A stretch of DNA of 61,854 nt from Prolixibacteraceae bacterium (GCA_029975525.1 JARKOX010000294.1:1-61854), one strand, 5' to 3'. Positions 17,194 through 27,528 are shown, counted from the first letter of the stretch. Translations and numbers: made by a program. Notes: generated from the sequence alone by a model not told the origin.

Positions 17194-18975
17194 TTAGTAA
17201 CCATAGTCATTTTTCAGCTGTCCGTTGCTGGCATCCAGGAAGACCTGCCAGATAGGCCAGAACTGGTTTTTGTCGGGATCCTTGGCATAGATCGACTCAA
17301 TTTTGGCATCGGTCAGTTTCGACGCGTTTACAAATACCGTGTTGTATTCGTATTGTGTGGTCCTGTCTTCGGTTTCCCCCCTGTTGAAGCCGTAGAACTG
17401 GAGGCTTTCGCCGTCGGCGGCGTAGCTGTAGTAAACTTTTTCCGGGACATCGGCATATTGGCCGGTACGGTCGCGGAGGGCATACATCTTGGTTTTGGCC
17501 TCATCCAGTTTGGTTTTGAGGAGGTTCCAGCGGATAAGCGTCTGTTTGCGTGTCATCTCCCCGACAAATTCAAATTTGTGTTCGTCGACAATCGCGTTGA
17601 ACATGGCTTCTTTGGTCGTCAGGGCGTTGACATAAGCCTCCACCTTGGCTGGCCAGTCGCTTGATTTGAAAGCTCTCTGGCGGATCATCTTCAGATAGGG
17701 GGCGGCGGCGGCCGGTCCCTGCAGTTCATTGGCAATTTCGGCAGCCATCAGGATAACTTCGGCGTAGCGCATATACATTTTATTGACGCCGTCGTCGTTG
17801 GTCGAGGTTACGAAGCGGCTCATCCATTCGTATCTGAATTTGCCGAAGCTCCATTTGCTCAGGTTAAGCAGCTGCTGTTTGGCAATGCCGTTTGTTGCGG
17901 TGCCCCATTCGTAAGGCACGACCGACACATCGCGACGGGTATCTTTCACGTCGAAGTCATAAAACACGTGGGGTGTTGGGCCGGCTTGTCCGCCGCGCGC
18001 CTGCCCGGTGTACTGGTCCACACTGTTGTGCCGGATTGCAAAGGTGAAGAGCATTCTTCCGCGGCCATCCGAGAAGGGAAGTTCCCATAACGCTTCGCCA
18101 CCGGCTGCTACATTGTCCTGGCAGTTCTTTTTAAAAACGGTTTCAAAGGAAGGTTCGAGCCGGCAGGTACCGCTGTTGATCACGTCGAGGCACTCCTGTA
18201 AGGCTACCGGGTAGAGTTTTTCAACAGTCAGGTCGGGGTCGTTGCTTCTCCGGATGCCGTCGGGGTATTGCGAATAACCGGTTGCGGCCAGGATCATGCG
18301 TGCCCGGAACCCTTTTACAAATGCCTTGTTGACCCGTTCGATGGAGGCGGTGGCGTTGGTTTCGTTTGGCCAGGGAACCAGCGTGGCCGCTTCTTCCAGG
18401 TCGCTGATCAGCTGTTTGTAGATCACATCGCGGCTCGATTTGGGCAGGTACAAGGTTTCGGAGTTGATCGGTTCAAAGCGGGCTACCACGTCTCCCCAGG
18501 CTTTCAGCAGGTCGGCGTAATAAATAGCCCTGAGCGTTAATGCCTCGCCCAGCAGATAGCCCAGTTCGGTGCCCGGCTCCGGGTTGCCATAGGCGCGCAG
18601 CCCTCTGATACAGATGTTGGCCCGTTCAATTCCCGAGTACATCTGCGCCCAGGCGTTGTTGGTGGTGTTCATCTGGTTGTTGTTGGCCTGCGCTCCGTAA
18701 ACCGCCAGGTCCGACTGCCCGTCGGGGTATCTTTCCGAAAGGTTATACCATTCAATATCGGTATTCATGCCGTACCACGGGAGGAATCTTCCGCGGTGTC
18801 CGTTGGTTTCGGCAAAAGGGACTTTGATGCCGTCAACAGCTCCTTTCGCCAGGTCGGGAGTTGAAAAGATGACCATTTCGTCCAGCGACGACTTGGTGGG
18901 GGTATCGAGATAATCTTCGCAGGAGGTCATTCCGACGGCCAACAGGATTGCAAGGATATAGACTATTTTTTTCAT
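17194..18975 (-). CDS. SusD/RagB family glycan-binding lipoprotein (SusD1)
   Basis: A 593-residue outer-membrane lipoprotein with the lipobox VGMTSC (Cys at about residue 19). The TPR-rich SusD body shows the usual landmarks: NNNQMNTTNNAWAQMYSGIERANICI, LGEALTLRAIYYADLLKAWGDV near residue 150, and MRYAEVILMAAEIANEL near 410. SusD proteins form the lid of the SusC barrel and bind oligosaccharides at the cell surface. The gene follows SusC1 by 20 bases and ends 13 bases before the surface lipoprotein gene, so these three form one unit. Its partners in a pectin locus indicate galacturonide or rhamnogalacturonan ligands. Confidence 0.95.
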   Translation of the reverse strand: MKKIVYILAILLAVGMTSCEDYLDTPTKSSLDEMVIFSTPDLAKGAVDGIKVPFAETNGHRGRFLPWYGMNTDIEWYNLSERYPDGQSDLAVYGAQANNNQMNTTNNAWAQMYSGIERANICIRGLRAYGNPEPGTELGYLLGEALTLRAIYYADLLKAWGDVVARFEPINSETLYLPKSSRDVIYKQLISDLEEAATLVPWPNETNATASIERVNKAFVKGFRARMILAATGYSQYPDGIRRSNDPDLTVEKLYPVALQECLDVINSGTCRLEPSFETVFKKNCQDNVAAGGEALWELPFSDGRGRMLFTFAIRHNSVDQYTGQARGGQAGPTPHVFYDFDVKDTRRDVSVVPYEWGTATNGIAKQQLLNLSKWSFGKFRYEWMSRFVTSTNDDGVNKMYMRYAEVILMAAEIANELQGPAAAAPYLKMIRQRAFKSSDWPAKVEAYVNALTTKEAMFNAIVDEHKFEFVGEMTRKQTLIRWNLLKTKLDEAKTKMYALRDRTGQYADVPEKVYYSYAADGESLQFYGFNRGETEDRTTQYEYNTVFVNASKLTDAKIESIYAKDPDKNQFWPIWQVFLDASNGQLKNDYGY

Positions 18976-18995
18976 ATTCAGAATCGTTATTCAGT

Positions 18996-21900
18996 TTAGA
19001 AATTAAGATTTAAGCCAAATACGAGCTGTCTGCTCCGCGGATAGGCCGAATAGTCGACACCCGGGGTGAGTGCTGTTTTGCGGCGGGTTGAGACCTCCGG
19101 GTCGAAGCCGGAATAGTTGGTCAGGATGGCGACGTTGTAGCCGGTTGCGTAAAACCGCAGATTCTGGATATTCAGCTTTTTACTCAGGGTCGACGGGATG
19201 GTGTAGCCCAGCGACAGGGTGCTCAGCCGGAGGAAAGAACCATCTTCAACGGCCCAGTCGCTGAAGACAAAGCGGGTCATGTAGGGCGACCACTGGGTGG
19301 TGTTGCTGTTCATGGCAGCCAGGGTAGCCGGATCGGTTACCAGCTGTCCGGTAGCCGGGTCGATGTTGGTCCACCGTTCGCCGGCGCCCATCAGGGTAAT
19401 CATGTTCCGGTACTGGTAACGTTCGGTGGAGGAGGCGTATTCGATTTTGTTGGCATTGTAGATGTCGTTGCCATAGCTCCAGTTGAAAACGGCTGTCAGA
19501 TCGAAGCCGTAGGCATAGCCGTTGATGGTAAATCCGCCGGTGTGCAGCGGGTTGGCATCGCCAATGATGGTGCGGTCGGCAACATTGATCAGGTTGTTGT
19601 CGCCTTCCAGGTTTTTGAGTTTCATTTTACCCGGAGCCAGTTTCCCGACAATTGCGGTTGCATCGGCTACCCCCTCTTTCAGGATCCATTTGCCGGCCGT
19701 TGCGTCGTAGCCGGTGAAGTCGGAAACTTCGTAACGTCCGTCTGAAACGTAGCCATACATTTTACCAACCGATCCGCCTTTGGCAATCCAGAAGTCGGTG
19801 CCGATGTCGGTAGAAGCCCAGCCGGTTTCTGCGCCAAAGTCATCCATCATGCCCAGCGACTTGATCTTGTTCCGGTTAAAGCCGATGTTGAACGAGAAGT
19901 TGAGGCCGTAGTTCTTTTTTTCGATTGCAATGGCATTCAACGAGAGTTCCACCCCTTTGTTTTCGGTCTCGCCCATGTTGCGGTACTGGGTGTCGTAGCC
20001 TGTTCCGGATACCGGGAAAGCAATCAGCAGGTCTTCGGTCGTGTTGAGATAAACTTCGAAGCTACCGTTTATCCGCGATTTGAAGAGGACGTAGTCCAGC
20101 CCGATGTTGCGGGTGTAGGTGGTTTCCCATTTCAGATCGGGGTTGGCCATGGTTTTGGAAGCCGACCAGAAACTGTCGAAGCCGTTCATCCAGGAGGTGG
20201 ATCCGGATACGAAAGTTTGTGCCATCTGACCGGCTGGAATTCTGTTATTTCCGGCCGATCCAAAGCTGAATCTCAGTTTCAGGTCGTTGAGCCAGGCCGA
20301 GGTTCCCTGCATAAACTCTTCGCCCGAAGCGCGCCAGGCCAGCGCCACCGACGGGAAATATCCCCAGCGGTTGCCTTCGGAAAATTTACTCGAACCGTCG
20401 GCCCGGAAAGTTGCCGCAACGATGTATTTGCTTTGGTAATCGTAGTTTAACCGGCTAAAGAAAGAGAGCAACTTGTCGTCGGGTGAATAGAAATTTTCCG
20501 TTGAGTGGGCTACCCCCTGGTTGGTGAGTTTAAAGGCTTCGGTGGAGGTGAAAAGCCTCGGGAAACCATGCACCACCGAAGTGAGCTCCTGCGACTGGGC
20601 GATCAGCATTTCATGTCCCAGCAGGAGTTTCAGCGTGTGGTCTTCTCCCAGGATTTTTTTGAAATCGTAATTTAAAGTGTTGGTGTTTCTGAAACGTTCC
20701 TGTTTTGAATCCCGGAGGATGACGGCCGGTTTGCCCTGGTTTTCAGCTGCCGGGGCGTTGTTGATGTAATAGGTGGTGAGTCCGTAAAAACGGTTGTCGT
20801 TGTAATAGTAATTGTCTAATCCGACCTCCGATTTGAGGGTCAGATTTTTCAGCGCCTCCCACGAAATACTTCCGGCCACGTTGTAGTTTTTCCTTTTCTG
20901 GAACCGGTCGTTGTCGTAGGTTGCCTTGATCGGATTGACCAGGTAGCTGGCAATTTCCTCGTCGGTGTCGTCGGTTGTAAGTCCCGAGAGCGGCATGGGA
21001 GCAAAGGTGACGCTGTGTTTCAGCCGGGAGTCGGCCGAAGAGGCCTCGTTTTGCTCGTTGGCGCCGCCGCCGTTGATTTCGGTACCCGAGTAGCGCATGT
21101 TAAATGCCAGCTCGACCTTCTCGTTGGCTTTGTGGTTGAGCTTAAAAGAGATGTTGTCGCGTTTGAAGTCGGAGCCGATCATAATGGCTTTTTCGTCGAT
21201 GTGCGCATAGTTGAACGAGTAGGTCATTTTGCCGGTCCCGCCCCGCACGCTGATGTCGTGGTTAAACACATGGCCCAGTCTGCCGTAAACCTGCTCCTGC
21301 CAGTTGTTCATGGGCTGGCCGGCATACAGGTCGAGGTCCTGGTAAGCGCCGAAGAATTTTTGATATGAGTTGAGGTTTTTGGCTCCGTAGCGCAGCATGG
21401 CATATTCATACTGCCAGCTGACATAGTCTTCCGGGTCAAGCACATCAAGGGTTTTGGCAATCCGTTTCAGTCCGTAGTAGGAGTTGTAATTAACGGAGGT
21501 TTTACCTTCCTGGCCGGTTTTGGTGGTGATGATGATTACCCCGTTGGCCCCTCTCGACCCGTAAATTGCCGTTGAAGAGGCATCTTTCAGCACATCGATC
21601 GACTGGATGTCGGATGGCGATATGTCGTTGATGCTGTTCACCGGAAAGCCGTCGACAATATAAAGCGGGGAGTTGTCCTGGGTGATTGAACCGCCGCCCC
21701 TCACCCGTATGCGGATTTCGGCGTCGGGCGATCCTTCGGTAGAGGTAATCTGTACCCCTGCCATTTTTCCCGTAATTGCTTCGGCGGCGCTGGAAACCGG
21801 TATTGCCCGCAGATCGTCACCCCTGACAGAAGCTACCGATCCGGTGATGTCTTTTTTCTTTACTGTTCCGTAGCCGATGGCCACTACCTCTTCCAACCCA

Positions 21901-22250
21901 ATGGTTGCCGGTTGCAGGGCCACATTCACTTCCGTCCGGTTCCCTACTGCCAGCTCTTGTGTAGTATATCCGATAAACGTAAACACCAGGGTCGAGTTGG
22001 CTGAAGGTGCGGTAAGCGAGTAGTTACCAGACAGGTCGGTAATGGTTCCGGTAGTCGTCCCTTTTACTACCACATTGGCTCCGGGGATCCCTTCCCCGTT
22101 GGAGGCGTCGGTCACTTTTCCCCTGACCGTTACCTGCTGGGCCATGGCTACTGCCGGAACCAGCAGCAAGCCACCCAACAGAAGGACAGCGGCCTTGCCC
22201 GTCATCCGGGAAAAATGCTTTTGAATGAATGAATTCAGTCGTAACATCAT
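18996..22250 (-). CDS. SusC/RagA TonB-dependent transporter (SusC1)
   Basis: A 1084-residue outer-membrane barrel. After a signal peptide (to about residue 38) comes the carboxypeptidase-regulatory-like domain (VRGKVTDASNGEGIPGANVV, about 40-120), then the plug with KKKDITGSVASVRGDDL and the SusC hallmark DASSTAIYGSRGANGVI, and a barrel ending in the aromatic residue of FGLNLNF. It imports oligosaccharides with energy from TonB, together with SusD1. It is the first gene of its unit, but the only 150 bases upstream hold hairpins and no clear promoter, so it may depend on read-through from SusD2. Confidence 0.95.
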   Translation of the reverse strand: MMLRLNSFIQKHFSRMTGKAAVLLLGGLLLVPAVAMAQQVTVRGKVTDASNGEGIPGANVVVKGTTTGTITDLSGNYSLTAPSANSTLVFTFIGYTTQELAVGNRTEVNVALQPATIGLEEVVAIGYGTVKKKDITGSVASVRGDDLRAIPVSSAAEAITGKMAGVQITSTEGSPDAEIRIRVRGGGSITQDNSPLYIVDGFPVNSINDISPSDIQSIDVLKDASSTAIYGSRGANGVIIITTKTGQEGKTSVNYNSYYGLKRIAKTLDVLDPEDYVSWQYEYAMLRYGAKNLNSYQKFFGAYQDLDLYAGQPMNNWQEQVYGRLGHVFNHDISVRGGTGKMTYSFNYAHIDEKAIMIGSDFKRDNISFKLNHKANEKVELAFNMRYSGTEINGGGANEQNEASSADSRLKHSVTFAPMPLSGLTTDDTDEEIASYLVNPIKATYDNDRFQKRKNYNVAGSISWEALKNLTLKSEVGLDNYYYNDNRFYGLTTYYINNAPAAENQGKPAVILRDSKQERFRNTNTLNYDFKKILGEDHTLKLLLGHEMLIAQSQELTSVVHGFPRLFTSTEAFKLTNQGVAHSTENFYSPDDKLLSFFSRLNYDYQSKYIVAATFRADGSSKFSEGNRWGYFPSVALAWRASGEEFMQGTSAWLNDLKLRFSFGSAGNNRIPAGQMAQTFVSGSTSWMNGFDSFWSASKTMANPDLKWETTYTRNIGLDYVLFKSRINGSFEVYLNTTEDLLIAFPVSGTGYDTQYRNMGETENKGVELSLNAIAIEKKNYGLNFSFNIGFNRNKIKSLGMMDDFGAETGWASTDIGTDFWIAKGGSVGKMYGYVSDGRYEVSDFTGYDATAGKWILKEGVADATAIVGKLAPGKMKLKNLEGDNNLINVADRTIIGDANPLHTGGFTINGYAYGFDLTAVFNWSYGNDIYNANKIEYASSTERYQYRNMITLMGAGERWTNIDPATGQLVTDPATLAAMNSNTTQWSPYMTRFVFSDWAVEDGSFLRLSTLSLGYTIPSTLSKKLNIQNLRFYATGYNVAILTNYSGFDPEVSTRRKTALTPGVDYSAYPRSRQLVFGLNLNF

Positions 22251-22280
22251 ACTGTTTTTGATTTGGTTATTATTTTATTT

Positions 22281-22319
22281 TTAAAAAAGTGATTACCACA
22301 GCTGACTGCGGTAACCACT
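22281..22319 (-). terminator. Terminator or attenuator between SusD2 and SusC1
   Basis: On the minus strand a 14-bp stem (arms 22319-22306 and 22301-22288, two G-U pairs) with a TCAG loop is followed by six T. It is the best intrinsic terminator shape in the pectin locus. It stands only about 35 bases before the SusC1 start, which leaves no room for a promoter, so it should set how much read-through reaches SusC1. Confidence 0.75.
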
Positions 22320-22340
22320 TGAGCCTGTTTGTTATACGTA

Positions 22341-22385
22341 ATCCGGCAGAATTATTCTTCTTTAAGGGAACAACCCTTGCCGGAT
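22341..22385. repeat. Nested inverted repeat after SusD2
   Basis: ATCCGGCA (22341-22348) pairs with TGCCGGAT (22378-22385), and inside it AAGGG (22364-22368) pairs with CCCTT (22374-22378). It lies between the SusD2 stop and the terminator stem. Similar CCGGCAAGGGT text occurs in the leader of SusC3. The two folds overlap by one base and could be alternatives. Confidence 0.5.
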
Positions 22386-22404
22386 GAAAATCACCATTTT
22401 CCTG

Positions 22405-24390
22405 TTAATATCCGGTATTTTGCCAGAACCCTTCTGCCGAGGGGGCGCTGGTGAGGTTGGTGATGGCGTCGAGCTGCGATTGCGGAATCGGGCGATAGTA
22501 ATGGAAATCCTTGATGCTGGCGGATCCCTGTGCATTGTATTTCTTCACCCGGTCGACCAGGGTTTTGGTCCGTTTCAGGTCGAACCAGCGCTGCTGCTCC
22601 CCGCAAAGTTCAATGGCCCGTTCATCCAGGATCGTGTTGATATCGACGGTTCCCTTCAGGGAGTTGTCTTTGCCGGGCTTGGCCCTTTTGGCCCTGAGCT
22701 GGTTCAGGGTTACCAGGGCTGCCGGAGCGTTTCCGCTGCCCAGTTCCGCTTCAGCCTTGATCAGGTACATCTCTGCCAGGCGCAGGACCATAGCATCGCG
22801 GCTTGAGATGTCATGGGTCGGGTAGTTCGGGTCATAGACATCGTCGAGAAATTTTTTAATCCCCGGATAGGAGCACCATCCGCCAATTTTATAAGAGTTG
22901 TAACGACCGTCGTTATAGACGTCGGATTTGGCTTTGGCGGCTTCCGTTGGTTTGGCCGTGGCCGGATCGGAGGAGGTGTAGACGGGAATGTCGCCGCCGC
23001 TCATAAACTGGATGCGGTAGCGTCCTTTTGCCCAGGCCTGTTTGGCCAGTCCTTCGGGAGAATTTCCGTCAAGAGCACAGTAATAAATGGCGGTATCCTT
23101 GATGGCCGGATAGTTTTTGGAACTCCCTGCCAGTCCGGGCGCAATGGTGTAGGCATCCAGCAAGGTGGCTTCAGTGCGCTGGTCGGTAGCCCTGTTGTTT
23201 TCGAGAAGTTTCCAGAGGTAGAGTGAAGGCAGGTAACGGGTGAATCCCCTTCCGTAGGGCGAATAATAGGGAGCCACATAGATTTTTTCCTTGGTGACAT
23301 AATGGGTGATGTAGGCGGAGGATTCCCCGAGAACCCTGACAAAGGTTTCATTACCGTTGTTGCCCAGGTCGGAGGCGCCGTTGTTCCACATAGAGACAAA
23401 CATCAGGAGCATGGCGCTGCCCCCACGGCTGTACCCGGTGCGGGTGATCAGCGAGTTGTAGTCGAGGGGTTCGCCCGAGGCGTTGGTTTTGTACCTCTTG
23501 GGAATACAGTTCACGTTGGTCTTGATGTCGGCAGAGTAACTCACTCCCCAGATGGCCTCCTTGTTTTTGGAGATATCCTCATTTTTCATCGACCAGGTGT
23601 CGGCATAGTTGTCGTAGAAGGAGGCAATGCCGCTGTTAATGACGGCTTCGGCTTCGCTTTTGGCCTGAGCATAATAGTTGGTTTTGCCCAGCCAGCTGGC
23701 GGCATACAGAAGAACCCTGGCTTTCAGGGCGCGTGCGGCCCAGTAGTTGGCGCGGCCGTCGCTTTTGATCATGTAGTTGGCAGTCTGGAAGGCAGTAATC
23801 GACTTGTCAAGGTCTTCCAGAATTTTGGTATAAATATCCTCTTCGGATAGCCTGGTGGGGTTGGTGACGATCTCGGTCTGCGGCTCACTGTTGTAAGGGA
23901 TCGGACCCCAGATGTTCACCAGGTGGAAGTAGTAGAAAGCTCTCAGAAAATAGGCTTCTCCCATAAATCTGCTGCGCAGCGATTCGGCGATGACTTTGTT
24001 TTCAGGGATAAATTTCAGGGCAGTGTTGCAAACGTCGATGCCACAGTAGAACATCTCCCAGTAGTGGTCGAGGCTGGCATTGTCGCTGGAATTTCCATCG
24101 AGGCTTTCCGCAGTGATGTTGTAAGAGTTGAGTGACTTCTGCTTGTTGTCATAACCATAATAGAAGAGGTCGGTGCCGGTTTCGGAGAGACCGAGGCCAG
24201 CCTCCTTGCCATACCATCCACGGGCGAAGCTGTAGGCGGAAGAGACGAGTCCCTGAATGCCAGAAGCGGTGCTGTAAGTGAGGTCGGCAGTCATTCCTGC
24301 CTTGTTGTCCTCTTCCAGGAAATCGGAGCAGGAGGGAGTACTCAGCACGAGTGCCGCTGCTGCGAATATGGTGAATATTGTTTTTTTCAT
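22405..24390 (-). CDS. SusD/RagB family glycan-binding lipoprotein (SusD2)
   Basis: A 661-residue outer-membrane lipoprotein (lipobox LSTPSC, Cys at about residue 21). SusD landmarks: LSETGTDLFYYGYDNKQ, FMGEAYFLRAFYYFHLVNIWGP (near residue 140), MVLRLAEMYLIKAEAELG near 560, and the C-terminal INTILDERAIELCGEQQRWFDLKRT. It is longer than SusD1, more like the forms seen in pectin loci of Bacteroidota. The gene starts 21 bases after SusC2, its pair. It would bind galacturonate-rich oligosaccharides at the surface. Confidence 0.95.
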   Translation of the reverse strand: MKKTIFTIFAAAALVLSTPSCSDFLEEDNKAGMTADLTYSTASGIQGLVSSAYSFARGWYGKEAGLGLSETGTDLFYYGYDNKQKSLNSYNITAESLDGNSSDNASLDHYWEMFYCGIDVCNTALKFIPENKVIAESLRSRFMGEAYFLRAFYYFHLVNIWGPIPYNSEPQTEIVTNPTRLSEEDIYTKILEDLDKSITAFQTANYMIKSDGRANYWAARALKARVLLYAASWLGKTNYYAQAKSEAEAVINSGIASFYDNYADTWSMKNEDISKNKEAIWGVSYSADIKTNVNCIPKRYKTNASGEPLDYNSLITRTGYSRGGSAMLLMFVSMWNNGASDLGNNGNETFVRVLGESSAYITHYVTKEKIYVAPYYSPYGRGFTRYLPSLYLWKLLENNRATDQRTEATLLDAYTIAPGLAGSSKNYPAIKDTAIYYCALDGNSPEGLAKQAWAKGRYRIQFMSGGDIPVYTSSDPATAKPTEAAKAKSDVYNDGRYNSYKIGGWCSYPGIKKFLDDVYDPNYPTHDISSRDAMVLRLAEMYLIKAEAELGSGNAPAALVTLNQLRAKRAKPGKDNSLKGTVDINTILDERAIELCGEQQRWFDLKRTKTLVDRVKKYNAQGSASIKDFHYYRPIPQSQLDAITNLTSAPSAEGFWQNTGY

Positions 24391-24411
24391 AATGGTAACG
24401 GGATTTTGGGT

Positions 24412-27400
24412 TTAAAACTCAAGATTAATACCCACTACAGCCTGTTTGGCCAGGGGGAAGGTAACCGCTCCGCCACGCTCGGGGTCGTAGTTGTCGATTT
24501 TGGCGAAGGAGAAGAAGTTCTTCAGGGAACCGTAAAGCCTGACCTTGTCGATGCCAGCCTTTTGGATCAGGCCGGTGGGCAGGTTGTAGGCCAGGGTGAC
24601 GTCTTTGATCTTGATGTAGTCAGCTTTTTCATACCGAAGGGAGGTGCCGTAGCTGCCGAAGGTGGTGCTGGCGGCTCCCGGGCTGGGGAATTTGGCTCCG
24701 GTATTTTTTGGGGTCCAATAGTCAAGATCCCCCCAGTTGGCGGTTTCGTAGTTGAGCTGGGTGTTCATATCGTAAGCGATGTAACCTCCCAGACGGGCAA
24801 AGAGGAGCACCGAGAGGGAGAGGTCGCCGTAGGTGAAGGCGTTATTCATCCCGAAGATGTGCTTCGGTGAGCGGCCATAGATGATTTTGTCCTCATCGTC
24901 GAGTTTGCCGTCGTCGTTGCGGTCATTGATTTTAATGGTTCCGGGAGCTCCGTAAGCGTTTACGTAGCCGATGGTTTTTCCGGGGTTCCGGGCTTCCCAG
25001 GCTGCTTTATATTCGGCGAATTCGCCCACATTCCAGTTACCCTGGGCTTCATAATCATAGTAGATGGAGACCGGCTTACCCACAATCTGGCCGGTGGTTC
25101 CGGTAATATTCCGCTCCACGCCTTCCGAGAGGCCGGTGATTTTATCCCTGGAAGTAGAATAACTCCAGTTGATATCCCAGTTGAATTTTCCGGCTTTGAC
25201 GGCCAGGGTGTTGAGAGCCACCTCGAGTCCCTGCCCTTCCGTCGAACCGATATTGGCCAGCACGCTGGGGAATACCGATGAGGGGGGCGCGCTTTTGAGG
25301 TAAAGGAGGTCGTCGGTTTTGCTCAGGTAGTAATCGATGCTTCCCGAGATGCGGTTGGTCAGGATGCCAAAGTCGATCCCGAAATCCAGAACAGTGGTGG
25401 TTTCCCAGGTGAGGTCTTTATTTCCCATGGTGCTGGGGATGTTCCCGGGGATGTCTTTACCGTCGAGGTAGTAGTAAATGGTGCTGGTACTCAGTGAGGT
25501 GAGCGTGCTGTACGGATCGACAGCCGCGTTACCCGATTTTCCCCAGGAGGCCCGCAGTTTCAGGTTGGTAAGCCAGTCGCCGGCAGTGGACATAAAGGTC
25601 TCCTCGTTGATCCGCCAGGCAGCAGCCACGGAGGGGAAATAACCCCATTTGTGCCCCTCGGCCAGGGTAGAGGAGCCATCGGCCCGGAGAGAGGCCGTGA
25701 GAAGGTACCTCTCGTTGAATTTATAGTTGACGCGGCCAAAGTAGGAGAGCAGGGAGGATTTGGTATAGGCGCTGGTGCTGGTCTCTGTGCCGATCTTGGA
25801 AATATCATAGAAGAGACTGGTATAATAGTGTTCTCTTCCGGCATCTCCTTCGGTGCGGTTGTTTTCATAAACATTCTGGGCCATGCTGTGTCCCAACAGG
25901 AAGGTGGCATCATGTCTCGATCCGCCGAAGTTGGTATTGTAATTAAGGGTATTTTCCCAGGTGTAACCGGTGTTATTGCTGTATTGGGAGGAGATGTAGC
26001 TGGTCCCGGGCGACTGGTAACGGGCTACACTCTGGTAGTCCTGGTAAGTACCATCACGGACATTGCTCCGGTCGAGGGCGTAAATCGATTTGAAAAGAAG
26101 GTTTTTGAACGGGGTCACCTCCATATAGACGTTCCCGAAGAAGCGGGTGGTTTCGATGTTGTGTTCAAAAGCGCCGTCGATTTCATCCAGCAGGGGATTG
26201 GCATGGGCCGCATACCGGGGGTTGGGGGTGAAGATCAGCTGCCCATCTTTGGTATAGGGATGGGTGATGGTGGTCATCTTCAGCGACTGCCCGAATACGC
26301 TGGAGTTGCGTGAGTCGTGGCTTTTGTAGGTGTACAATATGCTGGTTCCGGTCTTGAAGACACTGCTGATCTTGTGATCAAGGGCTACCTTGGCGTTGTA
26401 CCGGTCCATCAAATCTTTTTTCATCAGTCCCTCATCGAACATGGTTCCCAGCGAGAGGTTGAAGTTGGTTTTGGTACTTCCGCCCGAAACGGCCAGTTCA
26501 TAATTCTGGGTGAGGCCATTCTGAAGGATCAGGTCGAGCCAGTCGGTGTAAGATCCGTCCTGGTAGATCTCCATTTCGGTGAAATCTTCCAGGTTTTCGG
26601 TCAGCACCTGCTCTACCGTCAGGTTACTGGAACCCCAGTTTCCGGAGGCGTTGTCAGCCTGGTAATTGGCTTTGTCGATCAGGCGCTGCACCTCTTTCTT
26701 CCCATACATCATCTGGGGAACATGGGTGGGAATGTTGCTGGAGAGGTAAGAGTTGAGAGCAACTTTGGTTGTACCTTCTTTTCCCCGTTTGGTGGTGATC
26801 AGAATCACCCCGTTGGCGCCGCGGGTACCGTAGATGGCGGTGGAGGAGGCATCTTTGAGGACTTCCATCGACTCGATGTCGGAGGGGTTGATATCGAGTG
26901 TGGAGCCATAAGCGATCCCGTCGACCAGGATGAGCGGAGAGTTGGAGGCCGAAATGGAGCGGTTTCCCCGGAGGGTAAGGCTGACCCCGGCACCTGCCTG
27001 TCCGTTCGACTGCTGTATGTCGAGGCCGGGCACCCGCGCCTGCATCGCCTGCATGGCATTGCTGGTGGTGGTTTTGGTAATATCCTCGGCTTTCACGGAG
27101 GAGACCGCCCCGGTCAGATCCCTTCTGCGGACGACCCCATAACCAATAGCCACTACCTCATCCAAACCGAAGGTCTCTTCGGTCAGCACGACGTTGATGA
27201 CACTTCTTCCGGCGACGCCCACTTCCTGGCTTTGAAAACCAACAAACGAAACCATCAGGGTGCCGTTGGCTGGTACGTTTAGTGCATAATTTCCTTCATT
27301 GTCGGTGACAGTCCCCGTGGTGGTGCCTTTCAGCACCACGTTGGCGCCGGGAATGGCCTCCCCGTTGGTGGCATTGGTGACTTTTCCCGTGATGTTCACG

Positions 27401-27510
27401 TTTTGCGCCACGCCGACAGTGGTCAGAAAAAGAAACATACCCCCGAGCAACAGCCGAACGGCTGCATGGTGTAAGTTCTTTTTAATCAGTTTAGTCATTA
27501 GTTTTGTCAT
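24412..27510 (-). CDS. SusC/RagA TonB-dependent transporter (SusC2)
   Basis: A 1032-residue barrel. Signal peptide to about residue 36; regulatory-like domain beginning VNITGKVTNATNGEAIPGANVV; plug with RRRDLTGAVSSVKAEDI and the hallmark DASSTAIYGTRGANGVI; final barrel strand ending VVGINLEF. It pairs with SusD2 directly downstream and follows the GH105 gene by 18 bases, so importer and periplasmic hydrolase share one transcript. An in-frame ATG four codons downstream is an alternative start. Confidence 0.95.
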   Translation of the reverse strand: MTKLMTKLIKKNLHHAAVRLLLGGMFLFLTTVGVAQNVNITGKVTNATNGEAIPGANVVLKGTTTGTVTDNEGNYALNVPANGTLMVSFVGFQSQEVGVAGRSVINVVLTEETFGLDEVVAIGYGVVRRRDLTGAVSSVKAEDITKTTTSNAMQAMQARVPGLDIQQSNGQAGAGVSLTLRGNRSISASNSPLILVDGIAYGSTLDINPSDIESMEVLKDASSTAIYGTRGANGVILITTKRGKEGTTKVALNSYLSSNIPTHVPQMMYGKKEVQRLIDKANYQADNASGNWGSSNLTVEQVLTENLEDFTEMEIYQDGSYTDWLDLILQNGLTQNYELAVSGGSTKTNFNLSLGTMFDEGLMKKDLMDRYNAKVALDHKISSVFKTGTSILYTYKSHDSRNSSVFGQSLKMTTITHPYTKDGQLIFTPNPRYAAHANPLLDEIDGAFEHNIETTRFFGNVYMEVTPFKNLLFKSIYALDRSNVRDGTYQDYQSVARYQSPGTSYISSQYSNNTGYTWENTLNYNTNFGGSRHDATFLLGHSMAQNVYENNRTEGDAGREHYYTSLFYDISKIGTETSTSAYTKSSLLSYFGRVNYKFNERYLLTASLRADGSSTLAEGHKWGYFPSVAAAWRINEETFMSTAGDWLTNLKLRASWGKSGNAAVDPYSTLTSLSTSTIYYYLDGKDIPGNIPSTMGNKDLTWETTTVLDFGIDFGILTNRISGSIDYYLSKTDDLLYLKSAPPSSVFPSVLANIGSTEGQGLEVALNTLAVKAGKFNWDINWSYSTSRDKITGLSEGVERNITGTTGQIVGKPVSIYYDYEAQGNWNVGEFAEYKAAWEARNPGKTIGYVNAYGAPGTIKINDRNDDGKLDDEDKIIYGRSPKHIFGMNNAFTYGDLSLSVLLFARLGGYIAYDMNTQLNYETANWGDLDYWTPKNTGAKFPSPGAASTTFGSYGTSLRYEKADYIKIKDVTLAYNLPTGLIQKAGIDKVRLYGSLKNFFSFAKIDNYDPERGGAVTFPLAKQAVVGINLEF

Positions 27511-27528
27511 AAGTTTTAGATTTGAAAG

